This document shows positions 26,433-39,118 of a DNA stretch of 64,000 nt, in pieces. The notes beneath the pieces were generated by a model, which was not told the origin of the DNA, searched no databases, and saw nothing but the letters and a program-made list of their open reading frames with translations. The stretch spans positions 124,001 to 188,000 of the forward strand of contig NZ_WUMO01000003.1 of the NCBI RefSeq assembly GCF_009826975.1. Reading direction: 5' to 3'. Each line of letters opens with the position of its first letter. Positions within the stretch are counted from its first letter, which is position 1. The translations under genes were made by a program, and so were the position numbers. This stretch comes from Flavobacterium sp. HBTb2-11-1 (GTDB taxonomy: Bacteria; Bacteroidota; Bacteroidia; Flavobacteriales; Flavobacteriaceae).

Positions 26433-27557
26433 ATGAAAATTAAATATCTAATCCTAACCATTTCAGCACTTGCCATTACCAGCTGTGCAACCAAATACAA
26501 AAAAAGAGAAATTACCGACAGCGTAATGCAGGAAATTTACGAAGAAGTAAAAACGCCTTATAAATACGGTTTGGTAATGGTTCCTACTGACAACTCATAT
26601 AAAATGGATTGCCCAAGCGTTTTTAGAAAAAACGGAAAATGGTATATGACTTATTTAATTTATGATGGAAGAGGCTATGAAACTTGGTTAGCAGAAAGTG
26701 ACAATTTATTAGACTGGAAACATCTAGGAAAAGTAATGTCCTTCTCAGAAAATGAAAAACATTGGGATGTCAACCAAAAAGCTGGATATATTTCGTTGCA
26801 AGATATGACTTGGGGTGGAAGTTACGAATGGGAAAAATACGATGATAAATACTGGATGAGTTATTTTGGTGGAGACAGCAAAGGTTACGAAGCAGGTGTT
26901 TTGTCAATCGGAATGGCTTATACGAAAGAAGCGCCGACAAAACCGCATGAATTTCAAAGATTAGAAAATCCCGTTTTGACACCAAAAGACAAAGACGCCA
27001 AGTGGTGGGATAATAGTACAATGTACAAAAACAGTGTAATTCGTGATAAAGACAAAGTTACAGGACACAATTTTATTATGTACTACAATGCCCGCGGAGA
27101 CAGTATACATCCTGCAAAAGGGGCAGAACGTATTGCTATGGCAGTATCAAACGACATGAAAACCTGGAAACGTTATGGTGATAAACCATTAATCAACCAT
27201 CATAAAGGAATTTCGGGAGATGCTTATATCCAGCGTATTAATGATACTTGGGTGATGTTTTATTTCGGTGCTTTTTGGACGGGTTGGAATCAAGGCGCAT
27301 TTAATCGTTTTGCCGTTTCAAACGACTTAGTAAACTGGACGGACTGGAAAGGTGATGATTTAGTTAAATCATCTGAACCTTACGATGATTTGTTTGCGCA
27401 TAAATCATTTGTGGTAAAACATGATGGCGTTGTGTATCATTTTTACTGTGCCGTTAATAAAGCAGAACAAAGAGGAATCGCCATTGCAACGTCTAAAGAT
27501 TTAGGGAAAAGCAAATTGAATTTTGTGGCACCGCCTGAGAAAAAGGCTAAGAAATAG
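26433..27557 (+). CDS. Lipoprotein beta-propeller glycosidase-like protein, family unassigned
   Basis: Start set at the ATG at 26433 because it gives a lipoprotein signal (MKIKYLILTISALAITSC, acylated Cys at 18). The longer frame from 26406 only adds nine residues read from repeat sequence. The mature part (about 355 aa) has propeller strands YKMDCPSVFRKNGKWYMTYL, IAMAVSNDMKTWKRYG and FAVSNDLVNWTDW, resembling GH43/GH117/GH130-type proteins. D and E residues at the start of each blade are conserved-looking, but no family signature is certain. Membrane-anchored, probably facing the periplasm or the cell surface, in the same direction as the neighbouring enzymes. Confidence 0.65.
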   Translation: MKIKYLILTISALAITSCATKYKKREITDSVMQEIYEEVKTPYKYGLVMVPTDNSYKMDCPSVFRKNGKWYMTYLIYDGRGYETWLAESDNLLDWKHLGKVMSFSENEKHWDVNQKAGYISLQDMTWGGSYEWEKYDDKYWMSYFGGDSKGYEAGVLSIGMAYTKEAPTKPHEFQRLENPVLTPKDKDAKWWDNSTMYKNSVIRDKDKVTGHNFIMYYNARGDSIHPAKGAERIAMAVSNDMKTWKRYGDKPLINHHKGISGDAYIQRINDTWVMFYFGAFWTGWNQGAFNRFAVSNDLVNWTDWKGDDLVKSSEPYDDLFAHKSFVVKHDGVVYHFYCAVNKAEQRGIAIATSKDLGKSKLNFVAPPEKKAKK

Positions 27558-27627
27558 TTATGAGTTATGAGTTATGAGTTATGAGTTATGAGTTATGAGT
27601 TATGAGTTATGAGTTATGAGTTATGAA
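27558..27627. repeat. Nine perfect TTATGAG heptamers
   Basis: Nine tandem copies of TTATGAG (27558-27620) plus a degenerate tenth begin right after the TAG stop of the lipoprotein gene. Each unit contains ATGA, so every frame meets both start and stop codons. Shorter degenerate runs occur at 11417 and 24364. Confidence 0.9.
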
Positions 27628-27731
27628 ATACTTTATACTCCCAACTGAAATGACTCCGTTAGGAGGCACTCGTCGGTAGAAAAAAAATATTAACGCATTT
27701 ATTGTTTGTCCCGTAGGGACAATTGAATTAA

Positions 27732-31079
<3,348 letters not shown>

Positions 31080-31379
31080 AAAGTTATGAATATCCTAACA
31101 GGTTTTTAAAACCTGTTAGATATTTTGTATTTCATAGATAAAGTATATTTTAAGTATAGTATAAATACAGTGTATAAAGTACAATTTGTCATTTCAACGT
31201 GAGGAGAAATCTTCACGAGTAGCTCCGTAACGAGAATCCAATCTTTGTGGAGTTTCTTGCGAAGATTTGCTTCGCCTGTTCGCTATCGCTCGAGTCTCCT
31301 TCGTCGAAATGACAAAACTGACGAATAAAGCAATATGTTAAAACCTCTCGGGTTTACAAATAAAATAAAACGATTAAAA
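31080..31379. repeat. Gap with a 25-bp palindrome and GTCATTTCAACG element, copy 3
   Basis: A perfect palindrome CTAACAGGTTTT-T-AAAACCTGTTAG sits at 31095-31119. An AT-rich stretch follows, then a GTCATTTC...GAAATGAC element at 31188-31313. No coding potential or promoter was seen. The palindrome may act as a partial terminator between GH2 and GH106. Confidence 0.65.
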
Positions 31380-34300
31380 ATGTTTGAAAAAAAACACCTC
31401 TTTTTTATCGTCCTTCTCGCAAGCTTCGTCTCTGCGCAGGAAGTTCATAAAAAAGAATCTTTTCAGCCCACATTAGAATCCTCCAAAACTTGGGTGTATT
31501 GGTATTGGATGAAATCGGCCTATTCTAAAGCAGGAATCACAGCCGATTTAGAAGCCATGAAAGAAAACGGAATTGCAGGCGCATATCTAATGACCATAAA
31601 AGGTCCAGCAAATCCGCCATTGATTGATCCGCCGGTTTTACAGCTGACGCCTGAATTTTGGGATATGATTCATTGGGCTTTTAAAGAAGCCGATCGTTTA
31701 GGTTTGAAACTCGCTTTTCATGGAGCAGACGGATTTGCCGTTGCGGGTGGTCCGTGGATCAAACCAGAAATGTCAATGCAAAGAGTAGTTTGGTCAACGA
31801 CTGAAATTTTAGGAGGAAGGAAAGTCGCTTCAAAACTACCAGTTCCAGAGCATTACAAAGATTATTATAAAGACATTGCGGTTTTTGCAATTCCGATAAA
31901 AGAATATCAGACAACTTCTCAGATTCAATTACCAAAAGTTACAACATCAAACAATACCGATGCATCGTTTTTGGCTGATCCTAAGAAAGATGAAAATTTC
32001 AAGTTTGCCGATTCAGGATGGATTCAGTACGAATTTGCGCAGCCTTTTACTTGTAAATCTATTGTAATTGAAACCAAAGGAAGAGATTTTCAGGCACAGC
32101 GTCTGATTGTGGAAGTAAGTGATGATGGAGTTAATTTTAGATTCCACGAAAGACTGATTGCACCGCGTCATGGCTGGCAGGATATGGATTTTCCGAACAC
32201 GCATACTATTACGCCTGTTGTAGCAAAATATTTCAGATTTGTGTATGACCCAGTTGGAACAGAACCCGGAGCAGAAGATTTGGATTTTGCGAAATGGAAA
32301 CAGAATCTGAAAGTGAGTAAAATAACACTTTCAAATCAGTCTTTAATCAATAATTACGAAGGAAAATCAGGCGCAATATGGCGTTTGACTCCAGAAACAA
32401 CGGAGAAAGAAATTCCGAATACAGATGCATTCAAAAAATCTGAAATTATCAATATTTCCAATTTTGTTGATGCTGATGGAAACTTGAATTGGAAAGCGCC
32501 AAAAGGAAAATGGAAAATTATCCGAATGGGACATACTTCAACAGGCCATGAAAATGCAACGGGCGGAGCAGGAAAAGGATTGGAAGTAGACAAATTCAAT
32601 CCAGAATTAATTCGTTTTCAATTGGATCATTGGTTTGGAGAAGCAGTACGTTCTGCTGGTCCAGAACTGGCTTCAAGAGTTTTGGCAATTCTTCATTTTG
32701 ACAGCTGGGAATGTGGAAGCCAAAACTGGTCTTCGGTTTTTCAGGCTGAATTTAAAAACAGACGAGGTTACGATATCGTAGAATATTTGCCTGTAATGGC
32801 TGGAATTCCAGTAGAAAGTGCTGATTTCTCCGAGAAAGTTTTATATGATGTTAGAAAAACAATTGGTGATTTAGTAGCCGATAATTTCTACGGAACGGTA
32901 GCTCAAATTGCAAAAGAATATAAGGTTAAATTAAGTTCTGAAAATGTTGCGCCAACCATGATGAGCGATGCTTTATTGCATTATAAATATGTCGATTATC
33001 CGGGCGGTGAATTTTGGCTGAAAAGCCCAACACACGACAAACCTTTTGATATGGTCGATGCCATTTCGGGCGGACATATTTATGGGAAAGACATTATTCA
33101 GGCAGAATCTTTTACGGCTTTGCGAATGGATTGGGACGAACATCCAGGAAATCTAAAAACAACGGCAGATCGAAATTATGCTTTAGGAATCAACCGTTTA
33201 TTCTATCACGTTTTTGTTCATAATCCGTGGACGGATAGAAAACCGGGAATGACTTTAGATGATATCGGAACTTTTTTCCAAAGAGACCAAACTTGGTGGA
33301 AACCCGGAAAAGCATGGTTTGATTATTGCCAAAGAGTGCAGTTTCAATTGCAGAAAGGAAAACCAGTAATTGATTTGGCGGTTTTTATTGGCGAAGATTT
33401 TCCTTCACGTTCTTTTGTTCCAGATCGTTTGGTGCAGTTTATTCCGAATGTATTTGGAAAAGAAAGATTGGAAAGCGAGAAAATCCGTTTAGAAAATGAA
33501 GGTCAGCCAACAGCAAAAATGCCAAAAGAAGTGACTTATTCTAAAAATATCACCGATTTATCGCAATGGATTAACCCGCTAAATGGGTATCAATACGATT
33601 CTTTCAATACAGATGTTTTAATCAATCGTGCGAAAGTCGTTAACGGAAAAATTTCATTTGAAGGCGGAATAGAATACGGAGCTTTATTGTTTCCGGGAAG
33701 TCATAAAATGGCACCAAATAAGATGCTTTCTTTGGCTTCCGCCGAAAAAATCTTGCAATTGCTAAAAGACGGAGCAACGATTTTTGTAGATGAAAAACCA
33801 AATATTCAGCCTGGAATTCAATCAGAAATCGATCAAAAGAAGTGGCAGAATATAATTGATGAAATCTGGAATAACAGTAATTCATCAACATGGAAAATCG
33901 GAAGAGGAACCGTTGTCAAATTACCATATTTAGGAAATGATTTTGCATCAATCGGAATTACTCAGGATATTTATTTTCCAAATTTAAACAGAGCCGATTC
34001 AGAGACAATTGCGTGGACGCATAGAAAAGCAGAAAACGAAGAAGTATATTTCCTTTCAAATCAAAAAGCGGAAAAGAGAACATTTGAAGCTTCTTTTAGA
34101 ATAGCTGGAAAAGTTCCGCAATGGTACAATCCAGTTACAGATGAAACTTCGGCTTTAGCCAATTGGAAAATAGAAAACGGAAGAACAATTGTTTCAATAA
34201 CTTTAGAAGCCAACGAATCTGGTTTTGTGATTTTTAAGGAAGGAACAAAAGAAGTTTTAGCAAAAGGAAAAATAGCGGAATTTGAAAAAGTTCAGGTTTT

Positions 34301-34766
34301 AGATGAAAATTGGGAATTGCAGTTTGATCCAGAATTCAAAGGTCCTAAAGAAGTTGTAAAAACTAATAAACTTTTTGATTGGAGTACTTCAGAAAGTGAT
34401 CAGATTAAGCATTATTCTGGAACTGTTATTTATAAAAAAGAGTTTGTTTGGAAAGGAAAAGATGCCAACAAAATCTGGCTTGATTTAGGCGAAATCGCCA
34501 ATATTGCCGAAGTTTCCATTAACGGAAAAGATTGCGAAACGCTTTGGACTTTCCCTTTCAAAACAGATATTTCGAATGCCTTACAAAGAGGAAAAAATAC
34601 AATCGTAATAAAAGTGACCAATACATGGGCGAACCGCTTAATTGGCGATCAAAAATTGCGAAAAGAAGAAAGGTTAACCTGGACAACAGCGCCATTTAGG
34701 TTGGAAGGAAATCCATTGCTAAAAGCGGGATTATTAGGCCCAGTAAGTATTGTAAAAGAAAAATAA
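31380..34766 (+). CDS. Secreted GH106 alpha-L-rhamnosidase-family enzyme
   Basis: Start set at the ATG at 31380 (codon 16 of the longer frame from 31335) because it gives a clean signal peptide, MFEKKHLFFIVLLASFVSAQ. The 1128-aa protein has the GH106 opening pattern WVYWYWMKSAYSKAGITADLEAMKENGIAGAYLM. Further marks are HFDSWECGSQNW (about 440) and QAESFTALRMDWDEHPG (about 573). A C-terminal GH2-type sugar-binding sandwich (about 990-1128) contains KIWLDLGEIANIAEVSINGKD. GH106 enzymes cleave alpha-L-rhamnose in rhamnogalacturonan I and II and other glycans. A second rhamnosidase besides the GH78 implies two rhamnose linkages in the substrate. Confidence 0.88.
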   Translation: MFEKKHLFFIVLLASFVSAQEVHKKESFQPTLESSKTWVYWYWMKSAYSKAGITADLEAMKENGIAGAYLMTIKGPANPPLIDPPVLQLTPEFWDMIHWAFKEADRLGLKLAFHGADGFAVAGGPWIKPEMSMQRVVWSTTEILGGRKVASKLPVPEHYKDYYKDIAVFAIPIKEYQTTSQIQLPKVTTSNNTDASFLADPKKDENFKFADSGWIQYEFAQPFTCKSIVIETKGRDFQAQRLIVEVSDDGVNFRFHERLIAPRHGWQDMDFPNTHTITPVVAKYFRFVYDPVGTEPGAEDLDFAKWKQNLKVSKITLSNQSLINNYEGKSGAIWRLTPETTEKEIPNTDAFKKSEIINISNFVDADGNLNWKAPKGKWKIIRMGHTSTGHENATGGAGKGLEVDKFNPELIRFQLDHWFGEAVRSAGPELASRVLAILHFDSWECGSQNWSSVFQAEFKNRRGYDIVEYLPVMAGIPVESADFSEKVLYDVRKTIGDLVADNFYGTVAQIAKEYKVKLSSENVAPTMMSDALLHYKYVDYPGGEFWLKSPTHDKPFDMVDAISGGHIYGKDIIQAESFTALRMDWDEHPGNLKTTADRNYALGINRLFYHVFVHNPWTDRKPGMTLDDIGTFFQRDQTWWKPGKAWFDYCQRVQFQLQKGKPVIDLAVFIGEDFPSRSFVPDRLVQFIPNVFGKERLESEKIRLENEGQPTAKMPKEVTYSKNITDLSQWINPLNGYQYDSFNTDVLINRAKVVNGKISFEGGIEYGALLFPGSHKMAPNKMLSLASAEKILQLLKDGATIFVDEKPNIQPGIQSEIDQKKWQNIIDEIWNNSNSSTWKIGRGTVVKLPYLGNDFASIGITQDIYFPNLNRADSETIAWTHRKAENEEVYFLSNQKAEKRTFEASFRIAGKVPQWYNPVTDETSALANWKIENGRTIVSITLEANESGFVIFKEGTKEVLAKGKIAEFEKVQVLDENWELQFDPEFKGPKEVVKTNKLFDWSTSESDQIKHYSGTVIYKKEFVWKGKDANKIWLDLGEIANIAEVSINGKDCETLWTFPFKTDISNALQRGKNTIVIKVTNTWANRLIGDQKLRKEERLTWTTAPFRLEGNPLLKAGLLGPVSIVKEK

Positions 34767-35066
34767 AGTTTTTGCCACAGATTTAAAGGATTAGAAAGGA
34801 TTTTTAATCTGTAGCAAAAAGAAATAAATTCATTTGCCTCCATCTTTAGCTGGAGGTTTAGAAAAGAATATAACAAGAGGGCTTTAGCCAAATTAACGAT
34901 TTGGCTAAAGCCCAATGACGAGAAAACAATTGTAACCTCCAGCTGAAGCTGGAGGCAATTGAAAAAGGAAATAAGTTTAGCAACAGATTAAAAGGTTTTC
35001 ACAGATTAAAAATCCTTTCTAATCCTTTCTAATCCTTTAATCTGTGGCATTAAAAAATAAATCAAA
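34767..35066. repeat. Gap with nested CAGATT and CTCCAGC palindromes
   Basis: An outer imperfect inverted repeat is formed by CACAGATTTAAAGGATT words near 34774 and AATCCTTTAATCTGTGGC near 35034. Inside are a TTTAGCTGGAGG-type palindrome (about 34830-34860), its partner near 34938-34962, and a GGGCTTTAGCC...GGCTAAAGCCC hairpin (about 34880-34912). No gene or promoter was recognised. Confidence 0.6.
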
Positions 35067-36491
35067 ATGAAAAAATCAATTATTGCTTTTTTAGTACTTC
35101 TAGCAAGCCTTCAAATCAATGCAAAAATCAAAATGCCAGCATTGTTTTCAGACAATATGCTGTTGCAGCAAAAATCAAACGCACCAATTTGGGGCTGGGC
35201 AGAAAAGAATGCAAATGTCACGATCAAAACTTCATGGAATTCTAAAACCTACAAAACAAAAGCAGATGCTTCAGGAAAATGGAAAACAGAATTACAGACT
35301 TCCACTTTTGGCGGACCGTATACGATTGAAATTTCAGAAGGAAATGAAAAAGTAACGATCAAAAATGTTTTGTTGGGAGAAGTTTGGCTTTGTTCTGGAC
35401 AGTCGAATATGGAAATGCCATTAAAAGGATTTCAAGGTCAACCCGTTAAAAACGGAAATGAAATTATTGTAAGATCGACCAATAAAAATATTCGTTTAAT
35501 CACAATTCCGAGAGCGACGGTTTTAGAACCATTGCAAGATTTTGAAGGAAAATGGGAAGAAGCTTCTCCAAAATCAACTTCTAATTTTAGTGCGACGGCT
35601 TGGTATTTTGGATCGCTTTTGCAGGAAGTTTTAGATGTTCCGGTTGGATTGATTCATGTTTCGTACGGAGGTTCAAGCATGGAAGCGTGGATGAATCAGG
35701 AAATGCTGAAAGATTTTGCCAGCGCTAAAATTCCAACCACAAAAGAAGAATTGGCAAAAGATCCCAATCGTGTCCCGACGACTTTGTTTAACGGAATGCT
35801 TTCGCCTGTAATTGGTTACGGAATTAAGGGCTGTATTTGGTATCAGGGAGAATCAAATTATGAAAGAGCAAGTGAGTATACCGCTTTAATGAAAAAAATG
35901 GTTAGCAGTTGGAGAACGTTGTGGAATCAGGGAGATTTTCCTTTTTATTTCGCTCAGATTGCGCCATTCAATTATACTTCATTTCATCCAAAAGATTATT
36001 TGGAAAAGTATAATTCGGCTTATTTGAGAGAAGCGCAGTTTAAAGCTTCGAAGGAAATTCCGAATTCGGCAATGGCGGTTTTAATGGATGTTGGTGAAGA
36101 AAACAACATTCATCCTATGGATAAAGAAAAAGGCGGAAATCGATTGGCTTTTCAAGCTTTGGCGAGAACATACGGAATTGAAGGTTTCGAATTCGAAAGT
36201 CCGAAATACAAATCGATGGAAATAAAAGATGGTGCTGTAACCGTTTCTTTTGATGATGTTGCAAACGGAATAACATCTTACGATAAAGAAGTTTTAGGTT
36301 TTGAAATAGCTGGAGAAGACAAAGTTTTTTATCCAGCTAAAACTGTGGTTAGAAGAAAATCGGTAGTTCTGACTTCAGATAAAGTAAAGAAACCTGTTGC
36401 AGTGCGCTATTTATGGAAAGATTTCGCTAAAGCGGAATTGTTTAGTGCAGGAGGATTGCCGGTTTCTTCGTTTAGAACAGACGAATGGTAA
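35067..36491 (+). CDS. Secreted SGNH sialate-O-acetylesterase-type carbohydrate esterase
   Basis: A 474-aa enzyme with a signal peptide (MKKSIIAFLVLLASLQINA). A short beta-sandwich (about 20-100) begins IKMPALFSDNMLLQQKSNAPIWGWA, typical of this esterase group. The nucleophile is S113 in WLCSGQSNMEMP, and the GCIWYQGESN block (about 260) gives the oxyanion region. A HPMDKEKGGNRLA segment (about 352-364) has the catalytic Asp/His. Such esterases remove acetyl groups from sugars; in a pectin PUL it most likely deacetylates galacturonan or rhamnogalacturonan. Sialic acid is not implied. Confidence 0.85.
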   Translation: MKKSIIAFLVLLASLQINAKIKMPALFSDNMLLQQKSNAPIWGWAEKNANVTIKTSWNSKTYKTKADASGKWKTELQTSTFGGPYTIEISEGNEKVTIKNVLLGEVWLCSGQSNMEMPLKGFQGQPVKNGNEIIVRSTNKNIRLITIPRATVLEPLQDFEGKWEEASPKSTSNFSATAWYFGSLLQEVLDVPVGLIHVSYGGSSMEAWMNQEMLKDFASAKIPTTKEELAKDPNRVPTTLFNGMLSPVIGYGIKGCIWYQGESNYERASEYTALMKKMVSSWRTLWNQGDFPFYFAQIAPFNYTSFHPKDYLEKYNSAYLREAQFKASKEIPNSAMAVLMDVGEENNIHPMDKEKGGNRLAFQALARTYGIEGFEFESPKYKSMEIKDGAVTVSFDDVANGITSYDKEVLGFEIAGEDKVFYPAKTVVRRKSVVLTSDKVKKPVAVRYLWKDFAKAELFSAGGLPVSSFRTDEW

Positions 36492-36503
36492 TACACACGC
36501 GCT

Positions 36504-36764
36504 CCTGCAAGGTTTTCAAAACCTTGTAGGTGTCATTTGAATTATGAGTTTAACGCCCAGTTTGTCATTTCGACGAAGGAGAAATCTTCGCAAGTAACTC
36601 GACAAAGATTTGAACTTAGCATGATGATTTTTTTAGATGCTTAATTTATAACTCTCGCAGATTTGGCAGATTTTGGAGATAAAAATAAATCTGCTCAATC
36701 AGCTAAATCTGCGAGAGAAAATTAAAAAAAATAAATACCTACAAGGTTTTGAAAACCTTGCAGG
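36504..36764. repeat. Composite element bounded by 27-bp inverted copies of a palindrome
   Basis: A 27-bp near-palindrome at 36504-36530 (CTGCAAGGTTTTCAAAACC core) reappears as its exact reverse complement at 36738-36764. Between them lie a truncated GTCATTTCGACGAAGG element (36564-36612) and a CTCGCAGATTTGGCAGATT/AAATCTGCGAGAG inverted repeat (36653-36719). The whole 261 bp fills the gap between the esterase and the next gene. No frame inside codes for anything recognisable. Confidence 0.8.
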
Positions 36765-36775
36765 AAAACGAAAAA

Positions 36776-39103
36776 ATGAAATACATTAAATACATACTTC
36801 TTTTCACCACGCTTTGCCTCAAAGCGCAAATCCCTACGCTTGATACTTACAATCAGGTTTGGACAAAGCAGAGTCAGAATTCATCAGAATCAATGCCTTT
36901 GGGAGGCGGGGATATTGGTATGAATGTCTGGGTTGAGAAAGGCGATTTGTATTTCTATTTTTCACGAAGCGGAACTTTTGACGAACATAATACTTTATTG
37001 AAATTAGGAAGAGTAAAAGTAACGTTAAGCCCGAATCCGTTTGAAGGGAAAGACGGTTTTCATCAGGAATTAAAACTCAAAGATGGTTATGTTTTGGTTG
37101 GGCAGAATGATACTAAAATTAAACTTTGGGTAGATGTTTTTAAACCGATTATTCATGTTGATTTAGAAAGTAAAAATGCCTTGCAAATGACGGCTTCGTA
37201 TGAAAGCTGGCGTTATCAAAACCGTTATCCGAAAGGAAAAGAAAATAATGCGAATTCTTATAAATGGGCACCTCAAGGAGAACTCGTTACGTATAAAGAT
37301 TCTATTTCATTTGAAAATGACGGAATCAAATTTTACCACAGAAACAGAGAAAATACGGTTTTTGATGTAGCGGTAAAACAACAAAAAATGGAATCGGTTA
37401 AAGACGAAATGCTGAATCCGATTGCGAATCTGACTTTTGGCGGATTTATGACGGGAAATAATCTACAACCAAACGGAACATATTTAGGAAAATATCAATC
37501 AACAGATTTTAAAGGCTTTAATTTATCAAGTGTAAAACCTTCAAAAAAGCATTCACTAGAAATTTATTTGAATACGAATCAATCTGATTTTTCGACTTGG
37601 AATAATGGATTAAAAAGTTTGATTTCGGCCAATAAAAACAATTTCAAACAAGCAGAAAAAAACACTCAAAAATGGTGGAATACTTTCTGGAACCGCAGTT
37701 TTATTTTTACTCAAAAAAATCAATCGAATGTTAAAGATTCGGTATATCAAATTGGACAGAATTATCAGTTGTTCCGATATATGCTAGGTTGCAATGCGTA
37801 TGGAAAATATCCAACGAAATTCAACGGTGGACTTTTTACGGTTGATCCTGTTTACACGAATAAAGATCTGGATTTTACACCCGATTTCAGAAATTGGGGT
37901 GGAGGAACAATGACAGCTCAAAACCAGCGATTGGTTTATTTTCCGATGGTAAAAAGTGGTGATTTTGATATGATGAAATCACAGTTGGATTATTACATAA
38001 GCCTTCAAAAAAATGCCGAATTACGATCTAAAGTGTATTGGAAACACAACGGGGCATCATTCACAGAACAATTAGAAAATTTCGGCTTGCCAAATCCCGC
38101 CGAATACGAATGGAAACGTCCCGCAGATTACGATCCAGGAATGGAATATAATGCGTGGTTAGAATATGAATGGGATACGGTTTTAGAATTCTGCAAAATG
38201 ATGTTGCAACAAAAGGAATATGCTGGAGAAGACATTCAAAAATACAATCAGTTCATGATCAGTTGTCTTCGTTTTTTTGATGAACATTATCAATATTTAG
38301 CCAAACAAAGAGGAAGAAAAGCCTTGGATGGAAACGGAAAATTAATTCTTTTTCCAGGATCGGGAGCTGAAACGTATAAAATGGCGAATAATGCCAACAG
38401 TACAATTTCGGCTTTACAAGTTATTACAGAAAGCCTTTTAAACCTTTCTGCGAATGAATTGTCAAAAGAAGACGTTGAATATTTAAAAGCATTTCAAACA
38501 AGAATTCCGCCTTTGAATTTTGGACAGATTGAAAATCATAAAGTATTGCTTCCTGCGAAAACTTGGGAACGCGTTAATAATTCGGAAGTGCCGCAATTGT
38601 ATCCTGTTTATCCGTGGGGAATTTACGGTGTTGGGAAACCTGATTTAGAAACGGCCTTGAATACTTGGAAGTATGATGCAGATGCTATAAAATTCAGAAA
38701 TCATGTAGGTTGGAAACAAGACAATATTTTCTCAGCTCGTTTAGGATTAACAGCCGAAGCGGCAAAATACAATACCATGAAAATGGGAAACTCAGAAAGA
38801 CGTTTTCCAGCATTTTGGGGTCCGGGCTTTGACTGGGTTCCTGATCATAACTGGGGCGGATCTGGAATGATTGGTATGCAGGAAATGCTTTTGCAGGAAA
38901 CAGAAGGCAAGATTTATCTTTTTCCGGCCTGGCCAAAAGACTGGAATGTTCATTGTAAATTACATGCCAAACAAAATACTACGATTGAAGCCGAACTCCT
39001 AAATGGAGAATTGAAGGTTTTAAAAGTTATTCCAGAAGAAAGAAAAAAAGACATTATAAATCTGCTTGGAAAATCTGAAGGAGAGAAAACGAAATTAAAC
39101 TAA
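36776..39103 (+). CDS. Secreted GH95-like protein with DUF5703 N-terminal domain
   Basis: Start set at the ATG at 36776; the longer frame begins with TTG inside a repeat. MKYIKYILLFTTLCLKAQ is then a signal peptide. The 775-aa protein begins VWTKQSQNSSESMPLGGGDIGMNVWVEKGDLYFYFSRSGTFDEHNTLLKLG, the DUF5703/GH95-type N-domain that binds near the active site. An (alpha/alpha)6 region follows (about 280-690), with GGGTMTAQNQRLVYFPMVKSGD where GH95 carries active-site Asn residues, and FPGSGAETYKMANN. GH95 contains alpha-L-fucosidases and alpha-L-galactosidases. The match is to the fold; exact activity is uncertain. Confidence 0.7.
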   Translation: MKYIKYILLFTTLCLKAQIPTLDTYNQVWTKQSQNSSESMPLGGGDIGMNVWVEKGDLYFYFSRSGTFDEHNTLLKLGRVKVTLSPNPFEGKDGFHQELKLKDGYVLVGQNDTKIKLWVDVFKPIIHVDLESKNALQMTASYESWRYQNRYPKGKENNANSYKWAPQGELVTYKDSISFENDGIKFYHRNRENTVFDVAVKQQKMESVKDEMLNPIANLTFGGFMTGNNLQPNGTYLGKYQSTDFKGFNLSSVKPSKKHSLEIYLNTNQSDFSTWNNGLKSLISANKNNFKQAEKNTQKWWNTFWNRSFIFTQKNQSNVKDSVYQIGQNYQLFRYMLGCNAYGKYPTKFNGGLFTVDPVYTNKDLDFTPDFRNWGGGTMTAQNQRLVYFPMVKSGDFDMMKSQLDYYISLQKNAELRSKVYWKHNGASFTEQLENFGLPNPAEYEWKRPADYDPGMEYNAWLEYEWDTVLEFCKMMLQQKEYAGEDIQKYNQFMISCLRFFDEHYQYLAKQRGRKALDGNGKLILFPGSGAETYKMANNANSTISALQVITESLLNLSANELSKEDVEYLKAFQTRIPPLNFGQIENHKVLLPAKTWERVNNSEVPQLYPVYPWGIYGVGKPDLETALNTWKYDADAIKFRNHVGWKQDNIFSARLGLTAEAAKYNTMKMGNSERRFPAFWGPGFDWVPDHNWGGSGMIGMQEMLLQETEGKIYLFPAWPKDWNVHCKLHAKQNTTIEAELLNGELKVLKVIPEERKKDIINLLGKSEGEKTKLN

Positions 39104-39118
39104 CTATTACTAACAGAA

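Noticed and set aside
27558..27627. CRISPR or regulator binding array in the heptamer tract
   Set aside because: The units are contiguous 7-mers with no spacers; a simple tandem repeat explains it.
31335..31379. Upstream ATG start for the GH106 gene
   Set aside because: The internal ATG at 31380 opens a standard signal peptide; the longer form would place 15 unrelated residues in front of it.
35067..36491. Sialic-acid metabolism suggested by the sialate-O-acetylesterase name
   Set aside because: No sialic-acid genes are nearby; the family also deacetylates plant glycans, which fits the surrounding pectin enzymes.
36749..36775. Upstream TTG start for the GH95-like gene
   Set aside because: It lies inside the right 27-bp repeat and would put extra charged residues before a clean signal peptide that begins at the ATG at 36776.
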